From Bacteroidales bacterium (lineage in GTDB: Bacteria; Bacteroidota; Bacteroidia; Bacteroidales; Muribaculaceae), in contig CAAGDX010000018.1 in assembly GCA_900768685.1 (NCBI GenBank), positions 11,588-75,587 of the forward strand: a stretch of 64,000 nt of DNA. The letters are read 5' to 3'. Below the pieces are notes generated by a model. The model saw only the letters and a list, made by a program, of their open reading frames with translations, was not told where the DNA came from and did no database searches. Below are positions 53,760 to 63,907 of this stretch, piece by piece; positions within the stretch are counted from its first letter, which is position 1; each line of letters opens with the position of its first letter. The translations under genes and the position numbers were made by a program.

Positions 53760-55607
53760 TTACTTGCCCTCCATGATTTTAGATACCCCATCTACGATTT
53801 CTTTCACCATAAATGGCTGACCTTGGATTTTATTGATTCGTTTTATTTCTTTGCCCGGGAATTTAGCTTGCAGATAGTCTGCAAACATGCCGGTGTTCAG
53901 TTCTGCCACAATCACGTTTTTGTATTTTGCAATTATATCTGCTGTGTTTGCAGGCAGCGGGTTGATGTAGCGGAAATGTGCGAGTGCCACTTTCTTGCCT
54001 TCTTTGCAGAGTTCCTGTGCAGCGGTGAGGAGGTGTCCGTAAGTGCCGCCCCAGCCGATAATCAGAGTGTCGGCATCAGCATCACAGAGTACTTCCTGCT
54101 GTGGAATGTTGTTTGCAATGCGAGCAATTTTTTCTTTGCGGATGCCCACCATTTTTTCGTGGTTTGCCGGGTCGTTTGAGATAGCACTTGTTTCCGCATG
54201 CTTTTCAAGACCGCCGAGACGGTGCATAAGTCCTTCCGTTCCGGGTATTCCCCAGTATCTTACCAGAGTTTCAGGGTTGCGGAGATATGGCTTCCAACCT
54301 TCTTTCTTGTCTTCCGGCACAAAGTTGCACTTAATTTCCGGGTATTCATCGTATTCCGGTATTCTCCAAGCGGAAGAGCCGTTTCCGATAAATGCATCGG
54401 AAAGGAGGATAACCGGTGTCATGTGTTCCAGTGCTATGCGGCAAGCCTCGAAAGCGGTGTCAAAGCAGTCTGTCGGTGATGCTGCCGCAACAACGGCTAC
54501 GGGTGATTCACCGTTACGTCCGTAGAGTGCTTGCATAAGGTCCGTTTGCTCTGTTTTTGTGGGAAGACCGGTAGATGGTCCGCCACGCTGAACGTCAATA
54601 ATCACGAGTGGAAGTTCTGCAATCACTGCAAGACCTATACCTTCGCTCTTGAGTGCAAGACCTGGACCGGAAGTGGAAGTGACTGCAAGATTTCCTGCAA
54701 ATGAAGCACCGATAGCGGAACAAACACCTGCAATTTCGTCTTCCATCTGGCAAGCCTTTACGCCCAAGTCTTTGCGTTTTGCAAGTTCGTGGAGAATATC
54801 AGTTGCCGGGGTGATAGGGTAACTACCCAGGAAGAGAGGGCGACCGGATTTTTCTGAAGCGAGGATAAGTCCCCACGCAGTAGCTGTATTGCCGTTGATA
54901 TCCGTGTATTTGCCCGGTTTTATAGTTTCTGTTTCAATACGATAAGTGGAAACGGAAGCGTGGATATTGTGTCCGTAGTCGTAGCCGGCTTGAATCACTT
55001 TTGCATTAGCTTCAAAAACGGCAGGTTTTTTTGCAAACTTGTTTTTGAGCATGTGGAGTGCATTTTCAAGTGGGCGGTCAAAGAGCCAGCAGACGAGTCC
55101 GAGGGCAAAAATATTTCTGCACTTGAGGACGGATTTGTTGTCCATACCGCTATCTGCGAGTGCAGCCTTAGTCATAGTGGTGACAGGCACATCCACCACT
55201 TGTGCAGTGATGCCGAGTTCCTTTATAGGGTCATCGGTTTGGAAAAGTGCTTTTTTGAGTCCCTCCGGTTTGAAAGCGTCAATATCCAGGATAATAACGC
55301 CTGTAGGTTTGAGGAATTTCACGTGTTGCTTGAGTGCTGCCGGGTTCATGGCTACCAATACGTCACATTCATCACCCGGGGTGTGAACGCCTGAGCCTAC
55401 ACTTACTTGGAATCCGGAAACACCGCTCAATGAACCTTGTGGTGCTCTTACTTCTGCCGGGTAGTCCGGAAAAGTGGAAACGCTGTTGCCTACACCTGCG
55501 GAAACGTTTGTGAAAATGTTTCCTGCCAGCTGCATTCCATCTCCTGAGTCACCTGAGAATCTCACGACAACCTTGTCGAGAGTTTTTACACTGGTTTGCT
55601 CTAACAT
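53760..55607 (-). CDS. korA: 2-oxoglutarate:ferredoxin oxidoreductase, alpha subunit (gamma-alpha fusion)
   Basis: 615 residues. An N-terminal gamma domain (VVRFSGDSGDGMQLAGNIFTNVSA, about 9-190) is joined to the alpha domain (PITPATDILHELAKRKDLGVKACQMEDEIAGVCSAIGASFAG; TSTSGPGLALKSEGIGLAVIAELPLVIIDVQRGGPSTGLPTKTEQTDLMQALYG). This arrangement and length are usual for KorA of Bacteroidota. It is first in the kor operon, with a -7 box about 88 bases upstream. Confidence 0.94.
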   Translation of the reverse strand: MLEQTSVKTLDKVVVRFSGDSGDGMQLAGNIFTNVSAGVGNSVSTFPDYPAEVRAPQGSLSGVSGFQVSVGSGVHTPGDECDVLVAMNPAALKQHVKFLKPTGVIILDIDAFKPEGLKKALFQTDDPIKELGITAQVVDVPVTTMTKAALADSGMDNKSVLKCRNIFALGLVCWLFDRPLENALHMLKNKFAKKPAVFEANAKVIQAGYDYGHNIHASVSTYRIETETIKPGKYTDINGNTATAWGLILASEKSGRPLFLGSYPITPATDILHELAKRKDLGVKACQMEDEIAGVCSAIGASFAGNLAVTSTSGPGLALKSEGIGLAVIAELPLVIIDVQRGGPSTGLPTKTEQTDLMQALYGRNGESPVAVVAAASPTDCFDTAFEACRIALEHMTPVILLSDAFIGNGSSAWRIPEYDEYPEIKCNFVPEDKKEGWKPYLRNPETLVRYWGIPGTEGLMHRLGGLEKHAETSAISNDPANHEKMVGIRKEKIARIANNIPQQEVLCDADADTLIIGWGGTYGHLLTAAQELCKEGKKVALAHFRYINPLPANTADIIAKYKNVIVAELNTGMFADYLQAKFPGKEIKRINKIQGQPFMVKEIVDGVSKIMEGK

Positions 55608-55694
55608 GTCTTTAGAATAATGTTTGCTTTAAGGTTATTTAGTTTTAAGATTTTTCTTTTTGTCGGCAAAATTTTCAGAAAAACTTTGCCACCG

Positions 55695-55702
55695 CAAAGT
55701 TA
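55695..55702 (-). promoter_or_regulatory. -7 box (TAACTTTG) of the kor operon
   Basis: TAACTTTG on the minus strand fits TAnnTTTG; predicted leader of about 80 nt. No clear TTTG at -33. Confidence 0.55.
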
Positions 55703-55772
55703 CACCTTATTTTTTATATTTAAGAGTTTTTTGTGCTTTTTTTGTTTTTATGTAACGAGCACTAATTAAAAC

Positions 55773-55825
55773 TTTCCTTTTCAGAAGGAAACTTTCTTAT
55801 GTTTCTTTCCTTTTCAAAAGGAAAG
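55773..55825. repeat. Two related inverted repeats between korA and the DUF4143 ATPase gene
   Basis: TTTCCTT-TTCAG-AAGGAAA (55773-55791) and the perfect CTTTCCTTTT-C-AAAAGGAAAG (55805-55825) lie 13 bases apart in the 502-bp divergent gap. Neither is followed by a convincing T-run, so they look like operator or cruciform sites, not terminators. Confidence 0.75.
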
Positions 55826-55959
55826 TATGATGAGCAAAATTTAATTTTCCTGTACATAATAGTATGAATGTCAATAAAACTACTTTGCAAGTTTTTTACC
55901 TAAATGGTGAGCAATTTTCAGAACAGTCTGCTACAAATTCACGTTCCTAAACATAAAAG

Positions 55960-56043
55960 GTCCCTCATAAAAATGTATTACTATGAGCAAAAGTCCCTCA
56001 TAAAAATGTACTGTTTTGAGTAAAAGTCCCTCATAAAAATGTA
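55960..56043. repeat. 33-bp direct repeats (three) before the DUF4143 ATPase gene
   Basis: The 18-base core GTCCCTCATAAAAATGTA occurs without change at 55960-55977, 55993-56010 and 56026-56043, exactly 33 bases apart. The 15-base intervals are partly alike (both end GAGNAAAA). The last copy ends 6 bases before the -33 box. Confidence 0.93.
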
Positions 56044-56049
56044 AAAATG

Positions 56050-56081
56050 TTTGGTAATATGCTGATAATTACCTACTTTTG
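56050..56081 (+). promoter_or_regulatory. Promoter of the DUF4143 ATPase gene (TTTG-N20-TACTTTTG)
   Basis: TTTG at 56050-56053 and TACTTTTG at 56074-56081, 20 bases apart; a good consensus match placed directly after the repeat array. Confidence 0.8.
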
Positions 56082-56109
56082 CACAAAAGTAAAATTTTAA
56101 ACAAAAAAT

Positions 56110-57399
56110 ATGGAAAGAGAGATAATGAAAGACCTCCTAAAATGGAGAGAAAGAGCAGACAGAAAACCACTCATTCTGCTTGGTGCACGCCAGGTGGGAA
56201 AAACTTATATTCTCAAAGAATTCGGGAAAAGATATTACGAAAATACGGCGTACATAAACTGTGATGATAACGAACTTGTAAAAGATATTTTTATGCCGGA
56301 TTACGACATAAAAAGAATACTCTTGTCAATAGGTTCCATCACAGGAGTATCTATAAAACCCGGCAAAACCCTGATTATACTTGATGAAATACAAGAACTG
56401 AAAAGAGGACTGAACGCACTGAAATACTTCTGTGAAAATGCGCCGGAATACCATTTGGCTGTGGCTGGCTCACTCTTAGGAATTACACTACATCAGGGAG
56501 AATCTTACCCGGTGGGAAAGGTAAACACTTTGGAGATTCACCCTATGAGTTTTGAAGAATTTCTTGCTGCAAAAGGAAAGACGCAAATGTGCGAAATGCT
56601 CCGGGGTAAACAGTGGAGTGTGTTGGAAAGTACAAAAAATCTTTATATTCAGTCTCTTAGGGAATATTACTTTACAGGAGGAATGCCGGAGGCTGTAAAG
56701 AAATTTATTGAAACGAACGATGCCGTGCAAGTGAGAGAAATACAAAAAGAAATACTGTTTGCATACGATAAAGACATCTCCAAACATGCTCCCGTAAATG
56801 AGGCGGTAAGAATAAATCAGGTTTGGAAATCCATTCCTGCACAGTTAGCGAAAGAAAACCGCAAATTTATCTATGGAGCGGTTAGGCAAGGCGGAAGAGC
56901 AAAAGACTTTGAGATTGCCATTCAGTGGCTTCTTGATGCAGGTTTGGTGTATAAAGTGGAACGTGTCAGCAAACCTGTTATGCCTCTCGGCAGTTATGCG
57001 GATTATACATCTTTCAAATTGTACCTTTTGGACTGCGGATTATTGGGAGCTATGAACAATACTCCTCCCTCATTATTGCTTACCACAAACACTATGGCTG
57101 AAAGTAAGGGCGTCTTTACGGAAAACTTTGTGTGCTCGCAGCTTCACAATTGCCGTGACCTCTTTATTTACTATTATAGCAAGGATAGTAGCACACAGGA
57201 AGTGGATTTTGTAGTGCAGCATGGCTTGGATATTATTGCCATTGAAGTGAAAGCGGAAGAAAATTTGCAGTCTAAATCCCTAAAAGCTTTTCATAGCGAA
57301 AATCCGGGCGTAAAGTGTCTTCGCACCTCAATGGCAAGCTATCGCAAAGAAGAATGGCTTGAAAACGTTCCTCTTTATGCTATTCAGAGTTATTGGTAA
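56110..57399 (+). CDS. AAA_14/DUF4143 family ATPase
   Basis: 429 residues. AAA domain with Walker A GARQVGKTY (about 26-34) and Walker B TLIILDEIQEL; then the DUF4143 half with KDISKHAPVNEAVRINQVWKSIPAQLAKENRKFIYG and a PD-(D/E)XK-like end (QEVDFVVQHGLDIIAIEVKAEEN). This group is abundant in Bacteroidales and of unknown role. AGA codons are far more frequent than in flanking genes such as topA, a sign of separate origin. The promoter is preceded by three perfect direct repeats. Confidence 0.93.
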   Translation: MEREIMKDLLKWRERADRKPLILLGARQVGKTYILKEFGKRYYENTAYINCDDNELVKDIFMPDYDIKRILLSIGSITGVSIKPGKTLIILDEIQELKRGLNALKYFCENAPEYHLAVAGSLLGITLHQGESYPVGKVNTLEIHPMSFEEFLAAKGKTQMCEMLRGKQWSVLESTKNLYIQSLREYYFTGGMPEAVKKFIETNDAVQVREIQKEILFAYDKDISKHAPVNEAVRINQVWKSIPAQLAKENRKFIYGAVRQGGRAKDFEIAIQWLLDAGLVYKVERVSKPVMPLGSYADYTSFKLYLLDCGLLGAMNNTPPSLLLTTNTMAESKGVFTENFVCSQLHNCRDLFIYYYSKDSSTQEVDFVVQHGLDIIAIEVKAEENLQSKSLKAFHSENPGVKCLRTSMASYRKEEWLENVPLYAIQSYW

Positions 57400-57494
57400 A
57401 TACTGTTAATTTGAATGATTTTGAAAGCGGGGAGGAAAATGCCGGTTTCAACAAATTTAATACACATTATTATATATGTTTCAAAAATTTTGCA

Positions 57495-57502
57495 TACATT
57501 TG
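57495..57502 (+). promoter_or_regulatory. -7 box (TACATTTG) of the topA operon
   Basis: Matches TAnnTTTG about 67 bases before topA; -33 box not clear. Confidence 0.5.
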
Positions 57503-57568
57503 CCGAAAATTTCTGAACAAATATTGAGTGCTGTTGTACTTAATATATAAATATATTAAAGGTAAAAA

Positions 57569-59920
57569 ATGTCGAAAAATCTTGTAATCGTAGAGTCTCC
57601 GGCAAAGGCAAAGACAATAGAAAAATTTCTTGGTAAAGAATACAAAGTGCTTTCAAGTTACGGTCATATTCGAGATTTGAAATCAAAAAGTTTCAGTATT
57701 GACATCGAGAAGGATTTTGCTCCTATTTATGAAATTCCTGCAGATAAAAAGGAAATCGTGAGCAATCTGAAGAGTGAGGCGGCTAAAGCGGATATCGTAT
57801 GGCTTGCTTCCGATGAGGACCGTGAAGGAGAGGCTATTGCTTGGCATCTTTTCGAGGTGCTGAAACTCAATCCGGAAAAAACACGCCGAATAGTGTTTCA
57901 CGAAATCACTAAAACCGCTATCATTGATGCTATAAAACACCCCCGTGAGATAGACCTCTCGCTTGTTGATGCTCAGCAGGCAAGACGTGTATTGGACCGT
58001 ATTGTGGGTTTTGAACTTTCTCCGGTGCTATGGAAGAAAATAAAGCCGTCGCTGTCTGCGGGCAGAGTGCAGTCTGTGGCTGTACGCCTTATTGTGGAAC
58101 GTGAAAATGAGATTAAAGCATTCACTCCGGAAGAATATTTCCGCATCACCGGTGACTTCTCCACAAGTGCAGGCGTAGTTTTTAAAGCAGAGCTTAACAA
58201 GCGTATGGCGGACCGCAACCAGGCATTACGGTTCGTAAAAGACTGTGTTGGAGCGGAATACACTATCTCCGACGTGAATGTAAAACCGATTGCTAAATCT
58301 CCGGCACCTCCATTCACCACCTCTACACTCCAGCAGGAAGCATCTCGCAAACTCGGTTTTTCCGTTTCGCAAACCATGATGATGGCTCAGCGACTTTACG
58401 AGCAAGGTTTCATCACATATATGCGTACTGACTCCGTGAACCTTTCTTCACTTGCCATAAACACCATTTCGCAAGAGATTAAGACGAATATGGGCGAAAA
58501 ATTCCTGAAGGTTCGCAAATATCATACATCTTCCAAGGGTGCACAGGAAGCTCACGAGGCTATCCGTCCTACATATATCTCAAACCGCACTATTGAAGGC
58601 ACTCCGCAGGAAAAACGTCTCTACGAACTGATTTGGAAACGTACTCTCGCTTCACAAATGGCTGATGCGGAATTGCTTAAAACAACGGTTGACATTGACG
58701 TGTCCGGTCGCAACGAACATTTTGTGGCAACAAGCGAACTTATCAAGTTTGAAGGTTTCCTCAAAGTTTACATTGAAAGCCATGATGATGAGGCAGACGA
58801 TGAAGCAAACCGCAGTACAAACCTTTCTTCCGCAGACATCAAGCCCGGTGACAGCCTCAGTACAGACGGAATTACGGCTATGCAGCGTTTCACACAGCAG
58901 CCACCGCGTTATTCCGAGGCTTCGCTCGTGAAAAAAATGGAAGAACTCGGAATTGGACGTCCTTCCACTTACGCTCCTACAATTTCCACTATCCAGCAAC
59001 GCAAATACGTGGAAAAGAGCGAAAAAGAAGTGACAAAACGTGATTTTACCATAATCTCCCTTGTTAAAGATAAAGTATCAGAGAAAAAATCCACGGAAAC
59101 AATCACCACGGAAAAAGGACGACTTATGCCTACGGATACAGGTGTGGTGGTAAACAATTTCCTTACGGAATATTTCCCGGACATCTTGGACTATAATTTC
59201 ACTGCAAAAGTGGAGCAGGATTTCGACGTTATTGCACAGGGCAAACAAAACTGGACGGAAAGCATCCGCAGTTTTTACGATTTGTTCCACCCTGCCGTGG
59301 ATTCCGCAATGAGTATGCATCTGGAGCATAAAGTGGGAGAAAGAGTGCTTGGTAAAGACCCCAAAACAGGCAAGCAAGTATCTGTGAAAATCGGTCGTTT
59401 CGGTCCTGTGGTTCAACTTGGAGAGGCAGACGATGTGGAAAAACCGCAATTTGCTTCACTTCAGAAAGACCAGTCTGTTTCCACTCTCACGCTTGAGCAG
59501 GCACTGAAACTTTTTGAGTACCCGAAAACTATCGGTTCTTACGAAGGCGCGGAAATTACTGTAGCCGTTGGTCGTTTTGGTCCATACGTGAAGCACAATG
59601 GCAAATATGTGTCTATCCCAAAAAGTATTTCTCCTGCACAAATCACTGTAGAACAGGCTATTGAACTTATAAACGAGAAACGCTCCGCAGAAAGCAACAA
59701 GATTGTGAAGGCTTTTGACGAAGACGAAAAACTCCAACTCCTGAACGGCAGATACGGCATCTATATCGCTTATGACGGTGTGAATTACAAGATTCCGAAA
59801 ACATATCTCGCTCCTGAGAAAATGACTTTTGAACAGTGTATGGAAGTAGTAGAGTCTCAGAAAGATAAGCCGGCTAAAGTAAAGGCTGCCAAAGCTGCAA
59901 AAGGCAGAGCTAAAAAGTAA
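57569..59920 (+). CDS. topA: DNA topoisomerase I
   Basis: 783 residues. Type IA enzyme: Toprim domain (VIVESPAKAKTIEKFLG, WLASDEDREGEAIAWHL), catalytic Y284 in FITYMRTDS, and IGRPSTYAPTI. The zinc fingers of enterobacterial TopA are absent; instead three Toprim C-terminal repeats (VSVKIGRFGPVVQLG, ITVAVGRFGPYVKHNG, LLNGRYGIYIAYDG) and a Lys/Ala-rich tail are present, as usual in Bacteroidota. It relaxes negative supercoils. First of a likely three-gene operon. Confidence 0.97.
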   Translation: MSKNLVIVESPAKAKTIEKFLGKEYKVLSSYGHIRDLKSKSFSIDIEKDFAPIYEIPADKKEIVSNLKSEAAKADIVWLASDEDREGEAIAWHLFEVLKLNPEKTRRIVFHEITKTAIIDAIKHPREIDLSLVDAQQARRVLDRIVGFELSPVLWKKIKPSLSAGRVQSVAVRLIVERENEIKAFTPEEYFRITGDFSTSAGVVFKAELNKRMADRNQALRFVKDCVGAEYTISDVNVKPIAKSPAPPFTTSTLQQEASRKLGFSVSQTMMMAQRLYEQGFITYMRTDSVNLSSLAINTISQEIKTNMGEKFLKVRKYHTSSKGAQEAHEAIRPTYISNRTIEGTPQEKRLYELIWKRTLASQMADAELLKTTVDIDVSGRNEHFVATSELIKFEGFLKVYIESHDDEADDEANRSTNLSSADIKPGDSLSTDGITAMQRFTQQPPRYSEASLVKKMEELGIGRPSTYAPTISTIQQRKYVEKSEKEVTKRDFTIISLVKDKVSEKKSTETITTEKGRLMPTDTGVVVNNFLTEYFPDILDYNFTAKVEQDFDVIAQGKQNWTESIRSFYDLFHPAVDSAMSMHLEHKVGERVLGKDPKTGKQVSVKIGRFGPVVQLGEADDVEKPQFASLQKDQSVSTLTLEQALKLFEYPKTIGSYEGAEITVAVGRFGPYVKHNGKYVSIPKSISPAQITVEQAIELINEKRSAESNKIVKAFDEDEKLQLLNGRYGIYIAYDGVNYKIPKTYLAPEKMTFEQCMEVVESQKDKPAKVKAAKAAKGRAKK

Positions 59921-59937
59921 AAAAAATCGGCTCTATT

Positions 59938-60864
59938 ATGGCAAAACAACTAAGAAACAAACCCGGCTCCGAGCGTGCACCCTTCCGCCCGGACATCATT
60001 GAAAACTATGACGTTCAGGAAGAGGGCAAGTTGTTGGAATTTATGATAGCGGCTATGCCTCAGCGTAAAAGAACTAATATCAAGGAGTTGCTGAAGCATA
60101 ACCAAGTAATGGTGAATGAAACCGTCTCCACTAAATTCGACTATGAAGTGGCTCCGGGCGACAAGGTGAAAATAAATCTCACCAGGGCATTTCCCGTGTT
60201 TTATCACCGTCGTGTGTCTATCGTTTATGAAGACGATGACGTGTTAGTGATAAACAAGGGCTACGGACTTTTGTCCATGGGTACGGACAACTATAAAGAA
60301 GAAACGGCATACACCATCCTGCGTGACTACCTCAAATGGAAAAGTCCTGCAAACAAACTCTTTATAGTGCATCGTTTGGACCGTGACACTTCCGGACTGA
60401 TGCTCTTTGCAAAAAATATAGAGGCAAAGGAAGCACTCCAACACAACTGGAACAATATGGTGCTTGAACGTAAATACCTTGCTGTGGTGGAGGGAAATGT
60501 GAAAGACGATGAAGGCACTATCCGCTCATACCTTGCTGAAAACAGTCAGTTTGAAGTTTATAGCACGAATAATCCGGAGGAAGGACAACTCGCCGTGACA
60601 CGATATAAAGTGCTGAAACGCAGCAGGAAAGGTTACACTCTCTTGGAAGTGTCGCTTGACACCGGTAGAAAAAACCAGATTCGTGTTCACATGAAAGATT
60701 TGGGTAATCCTATCTCAGGTGACCGCAAATATGGTGCTCACGTCAGCCCTATACACCGCCTGGCACTCCATGCTGCTACTCTGCGTTTCGTTCACCCTGT
60801 CACTCGCCGTGACATGAGGTTTGAAACGCCCGTGCCGCCACTTTTCTCTTCCCTGGTGAAATAG
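59938..60864 (+). CDS. RluA family pseudouridine synthase
   Basis: 308 residues. An S4-like N-terminal domain (TNIKELLKHNQVMVNETVSTKFDYEVAPGDKVKI) is followed by the synthase domain with HRLDRDTSGLMLFAKN (catalytic D148) and GRKNQIRVHMKDLGNPISGDRKYGA. It converts specific uridines in rRNA or tRNA; the exact target cannot be read from sequence alone. 17 bases after topA. Confidence 0.93.
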   Translation: MAKQLRNKPGSERAPFRPDIIENYDVQEEGKLLEFMIAAMPQRKRTNIKELLKHNQVMVNETVSTKFDYEVAPGDKVKINLTRAFPVFYHRRVSIVYEDDDVLVINKGYGLLSMGTDNYKEETAYTILRDYLKWKSPANKLFIVHRLDRDTSGLMLFAKNIEAKEALQHNWNNMVLERKYLAVVEGNVKDDEGTIRSYLAENSQFEVYSTNNPEEGQLAVTRYKVLKRSRKGYTLLEVSLDTGRKNQIRVHMKDLGNPISGDRKYGAHVSPIHRLALHAATLRFVHPVTRRDMRFETPVPPLFSSLVK

Positions 60865-60880
60865 TAACACATTAAACAAA

Positions 60881-63800
60881 ATGAAACCTATTAAGAAAAT
60901 ACTGATAACACTGCTGCTGACTTTCTCGGCAGCAAACATTTTTGCACAGCCGCAAACTACGGCAGAAAGTTTCTATTCTCGCGGCGTGCAGATGTATGAA
61001 GACAAAAATTTTGCAGGGTGTATAGATATGATGACCTCTGCAAAAAACTATGGAATGGCAGATGAGGAAAAAGCGGACCTCTACATTGCACTTTCTCATA
61101 AAGACCGTGCAGATGAGGCTGTTGCGTTCCTTGACAAATATCCTACGTCGCAATTTCGCCACATAGTATTGTGCCATATCGCGGATTTCTACCTCGGTGA
61201 GGAAAATAATGCTCTCACGGCACTAAACTATTACGATTCCGCTTCTATAGAGGCACTTAATGATTTCCTTGCAGGTGATGTTTCGCTGCATAAAGGTGTG
61301 GCACAGTCTCAAGAACGCTATTGGGACAAGGCTAAGGCAATGTTTTCTTCCTTGCTCGGCACTCGACACAATAATGAGGCGAATTTTTACCTCGGTTACA
61401 TCGCTTTTTGCCAACGTGACCTGAAAAGTGCCGCAAAATATTTTGAAACCGTGAATCCCGGACAGACACGCCCCACAAAGGACCGTGACTGCTTCCTTTC
61501 TCAGATTTATTATCTGCAGAAAAATTTTGCAAAAGCATCTCAGATAAGTTCCAAAGTATTAAAATCATCTTCTTCTGAAGAAGCATACTATGCTGAAATG
61601 CTGAGAGTTAATGGTGAATCCGCCTATAATCTCGGTCAACATCAAGTGGCGGTGGAAACGCTGAAAAAATTCGAAAGCATTATTTCCGATGCACCAATTT
61701 CCGCAAAATACATTCTTGGTGAAGATGCTTATATCAGCGGCGACTATTCTGCTGCTATCAAGTACCTTACACCTGCGGTGAAAGACGACAGCGAGATGGG
61801 GCAGGCGGCAAGTTTACTCCTCGGACAGGCTTATATCCACTCCGGCAAGCACGATTCCGCACTCATTGCCCTCCGCAAGGCGTACGAAATGACCTTTAAT
61901 GAAGGACTGCGTGAAACGGCTCTTTATAACTATGGTGTGGCAAAAATGAAGGGCGGAAAAATGCCTTTCGGTAATTCCGTTGCTACCTTTGAAAAATTCC
62001 TTAAAGAATATCCAAATTCTCGTTATTCTCCTGAAGTTCAGCAATATATCATTCAGGGATACATCTCGGACAATAATTATGAAGCTGCACTCAGCAGTAT
62101 AAATGCACTATCTTCGCCAACGGAAGAAACTATGAAAGCAAAGCAACTGATACTTTACACTCTCGGTTGCCGTGCTCTTAATTCACCGGTAAGTGACTCT
62201 GCTACACTGAATTATGCCGTAGGGAAACTCCGTGAGGCTAAAACGCTTTCGCAGTATGGAGAGGAAATTGCCACGGAATGTGACCTCTGGATTGGTGAGG
62301 CTCTTTATCGTCAGGGTAATTATGACCAGGCTATAAAAAGCTATAAATCATACATTGCAAGTGCTTCTAAAACAGCATCAAACCGCATAACAGCTTATTA
62401 CGACCTCGGTTACGCTCAGTTTGGCAAAAAAGATTTCACTGCGGCTTATTCTTCGTTTAGCACTTATATTGCAGGCAATTCCGTAGATGCAGTTCACAAG
62501 GCAGATGCCATAAACCGTATGGGTGACTGTCTTTACTATAAATCCGAGTTTGAAAATGCCGCCAAAATGTATGACAGGGCTTTTGATACGAACCCTGCCG
62601 CAGGTGACTATGCCCTTTTCCAAAAGGCTGTGATGAAAGGACTTCGCCGCCAACACACGGAGAAAATTGCCGGTTTGGAAGATATGATGAATCAATTCCC
62701 TAATTCAGGTCTTTATCCTGCCGCTTTGCTGGAAATGGCTGAGGCATATCAGGAAATAGGCAAGACGGACAAGACTGTTGAAACTTACAATACTCTCGTT
62801 CGTAAATACCCGGACACCGCACAGGGCAGACAAGGTTTGCTGCTGCTTGCTATCACATACCTGAATGGTGGTAACCGCGACAATGCCGTGGCTACATACA
62901 AAAAACTCATCTCGCAATACCCCACCAGCGAGGAGGCAAAAGTGGCTACGGAAGATTTGAAACGAATATATACGGAAGAATCCGCAATTTCAGAGTTTTT
63001 CGCTTTTCTCCGAACGGTGGAAAATGCTCCGAGCATAGACCGTGACGAAATGGAACGTCTCACATTTGTTTCTGCGGAAAATCTATATAATAAAAATGGT
63101 GATATAGGTCAGATTCTCGCTTATCTGAAAGACTATCCTACAGGCGAATATGCTGCTCAGGCACTTATGTATCAGACACAGGATTTTGCACGGAAGGGTG
63201 ATGATGTTGCTGCAAAAAAGACGGCACAAAAAATCATCACGGATTTCCCGCACTCTGCTGTTGCGGAGGACGCATATATCGCTCTTGCCGCGGCACAAAC
63301 AGACCTGGGAATGTCTGTTGAAGCACTGGAAACATATCGCACGCTTGAAAAACGTGCTTCCGGCAGTGTTGTTCTGAACACGGCACGCTTGGGTATTCTT
63401 CGCACCGCTCGTGACCTGGGTTATGCGGAGGTTATGCTGGAGGCTGCAGACAATCTTTTGGCATCATCTACCGTTGGTGCAAACAGCCGAGAGGAAGTCC
63501 TTTTTGCAAAAGGTGTTGCACTGGAGCAACTTGGCAGAGGTGATGAGGCTGTGGAATGTTGGACTGAACTGTCGGCGGATTTGAGCCGCATTTACGGTAC
63601 AAAGGCTGCATTTTATCTCTCGCAGCACTATTATAATGCGGACAATATGTCTCAGGCACGGCTTTTTGCTGAAAAAATTATTGATGAAAATCCGCCGCAT
63701 CAGTATTGGGTTGCCAGAACGTTTATCCTCTTGAGCGATATAAATCGCCGTGAGGGCAACACTTTTGAGGCTGACGAATACCTGAAGTTGCTCCGTGATA

Positions 63801-63883
63801 ACTATCCCGGTAGCGAACCGGACATTTTCACTATGATTGAGGACAGACTTAGAGCCTGTTTCATAAGAAATGTTAAAGAATGA
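60881..63883 (+). CDS. Large secreted tetratricopeptide repeat protein
   Basis: 1000 residues. Signal peptide ending at NIFAQ. TPR units fill the whole length (for example AYYDLGYAQFGKKDFTAAYSSFSTYIAGN, GDCLYYKSEFENAAKMYDRAFDTNP, AEAYQEIGKTDKTVETYNTLVRKYPDTAQG, AFYLSQHYYNADNMSQARLFAEKIIDENP). Proteins of this kind in Bacteroidota are periplasmic scaffolds of unknown partners. 16 bases after the pseudouridine synthase gene, in the same likely operon. Confidence 0.92.
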   Translation: MKPIKKILITLLLTFSAANIFAQPQTTAESFYSRGVQMYEDKNFAGCIDMMTSAKNYGMADEEKADLYIALSHKDRADEAVAFLDKYPTSQFRHIVLCHIADFYLGEENNALTALNYYDSASIEALNDFLAGDVSLHKGVAQSQERYWDKAKAMFSSLLGTRHNNEANFYLGYIAFCQRDLKSAAKYFETVNPGQTRPTKDRDCFLSQIYYLQKNFAKASQISSKVLKSSSSEEAYYAEMLRVNGESAYNLGQHQVAVETLKKFESIISDAPISAKYILGEDAYISGDYSAAIKYLTPAVKDDSEMGQAASLLLGQAYIHSGKHDSALIALRKAYEMTFNEGLRETALYNYGVAKMKGGKMPFGNSVATFEKFLKEYPNSRYSPEVQQYIIQGYISDNNYEAALSSINALSSPTEETMKAKQLILYTLGCRALNSPVSDSATLNYAVGKLREAKTLSQYGEEIATECDLWIGEALYRQGNYDQAIKSYKSYIASASKTASNRITAYYDLGYAQFGKKDFTAAYSSFSTYIAGNSVDAVHKADAINRMGDCLYYKSEFENAAKMYDRAFDTNPAAGDYALFQKAVMKGLRRQHTEKIAGLEDMMNQFPNSGLYPAALLEMAEAYQEIGKTDKTVETYNTLVRKYPDTAQGRQGLLLLAITYLNGGNRDNAVATYKKLISQYPTSEEAKVATEDLKRIYTEESAISEFFAFLRTVENAPSIDRDEMERLTFVSAENLYNKNGDIGQILAYLKDYPTGEYAAQALMYQTQDFARKGDDVAAKKTAQKIITDFPHSAVAEDAYIALAAAQTDLGMSVEALETYRTLEKRASGSVVLNTARLGILRTARDLGYAEVMLEAADNLLASSTVGANSREEVLFAKGVALEQLGRGDEAVECWTELSADLSRIYGTKAAFYLSQHYYNADNMSQARLFAEKIIDENPPHQYWVARTFILLSDINRREGNTFEADEYLKLLRDNYPGSEPDIFTMIEDRLRACFIRNVKE

Positions 63884-63907
63884 GGCTGTCAGTCATTGAG
63901 CAGGTTT

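Noticed and set aside
55960..56043. Possible short CRISPR array
   Set aside because: Only three repeats of 18 bases with 15-base intervals that resemble each other, no cas genes, and a promoter directly attached; an operator array fits better.
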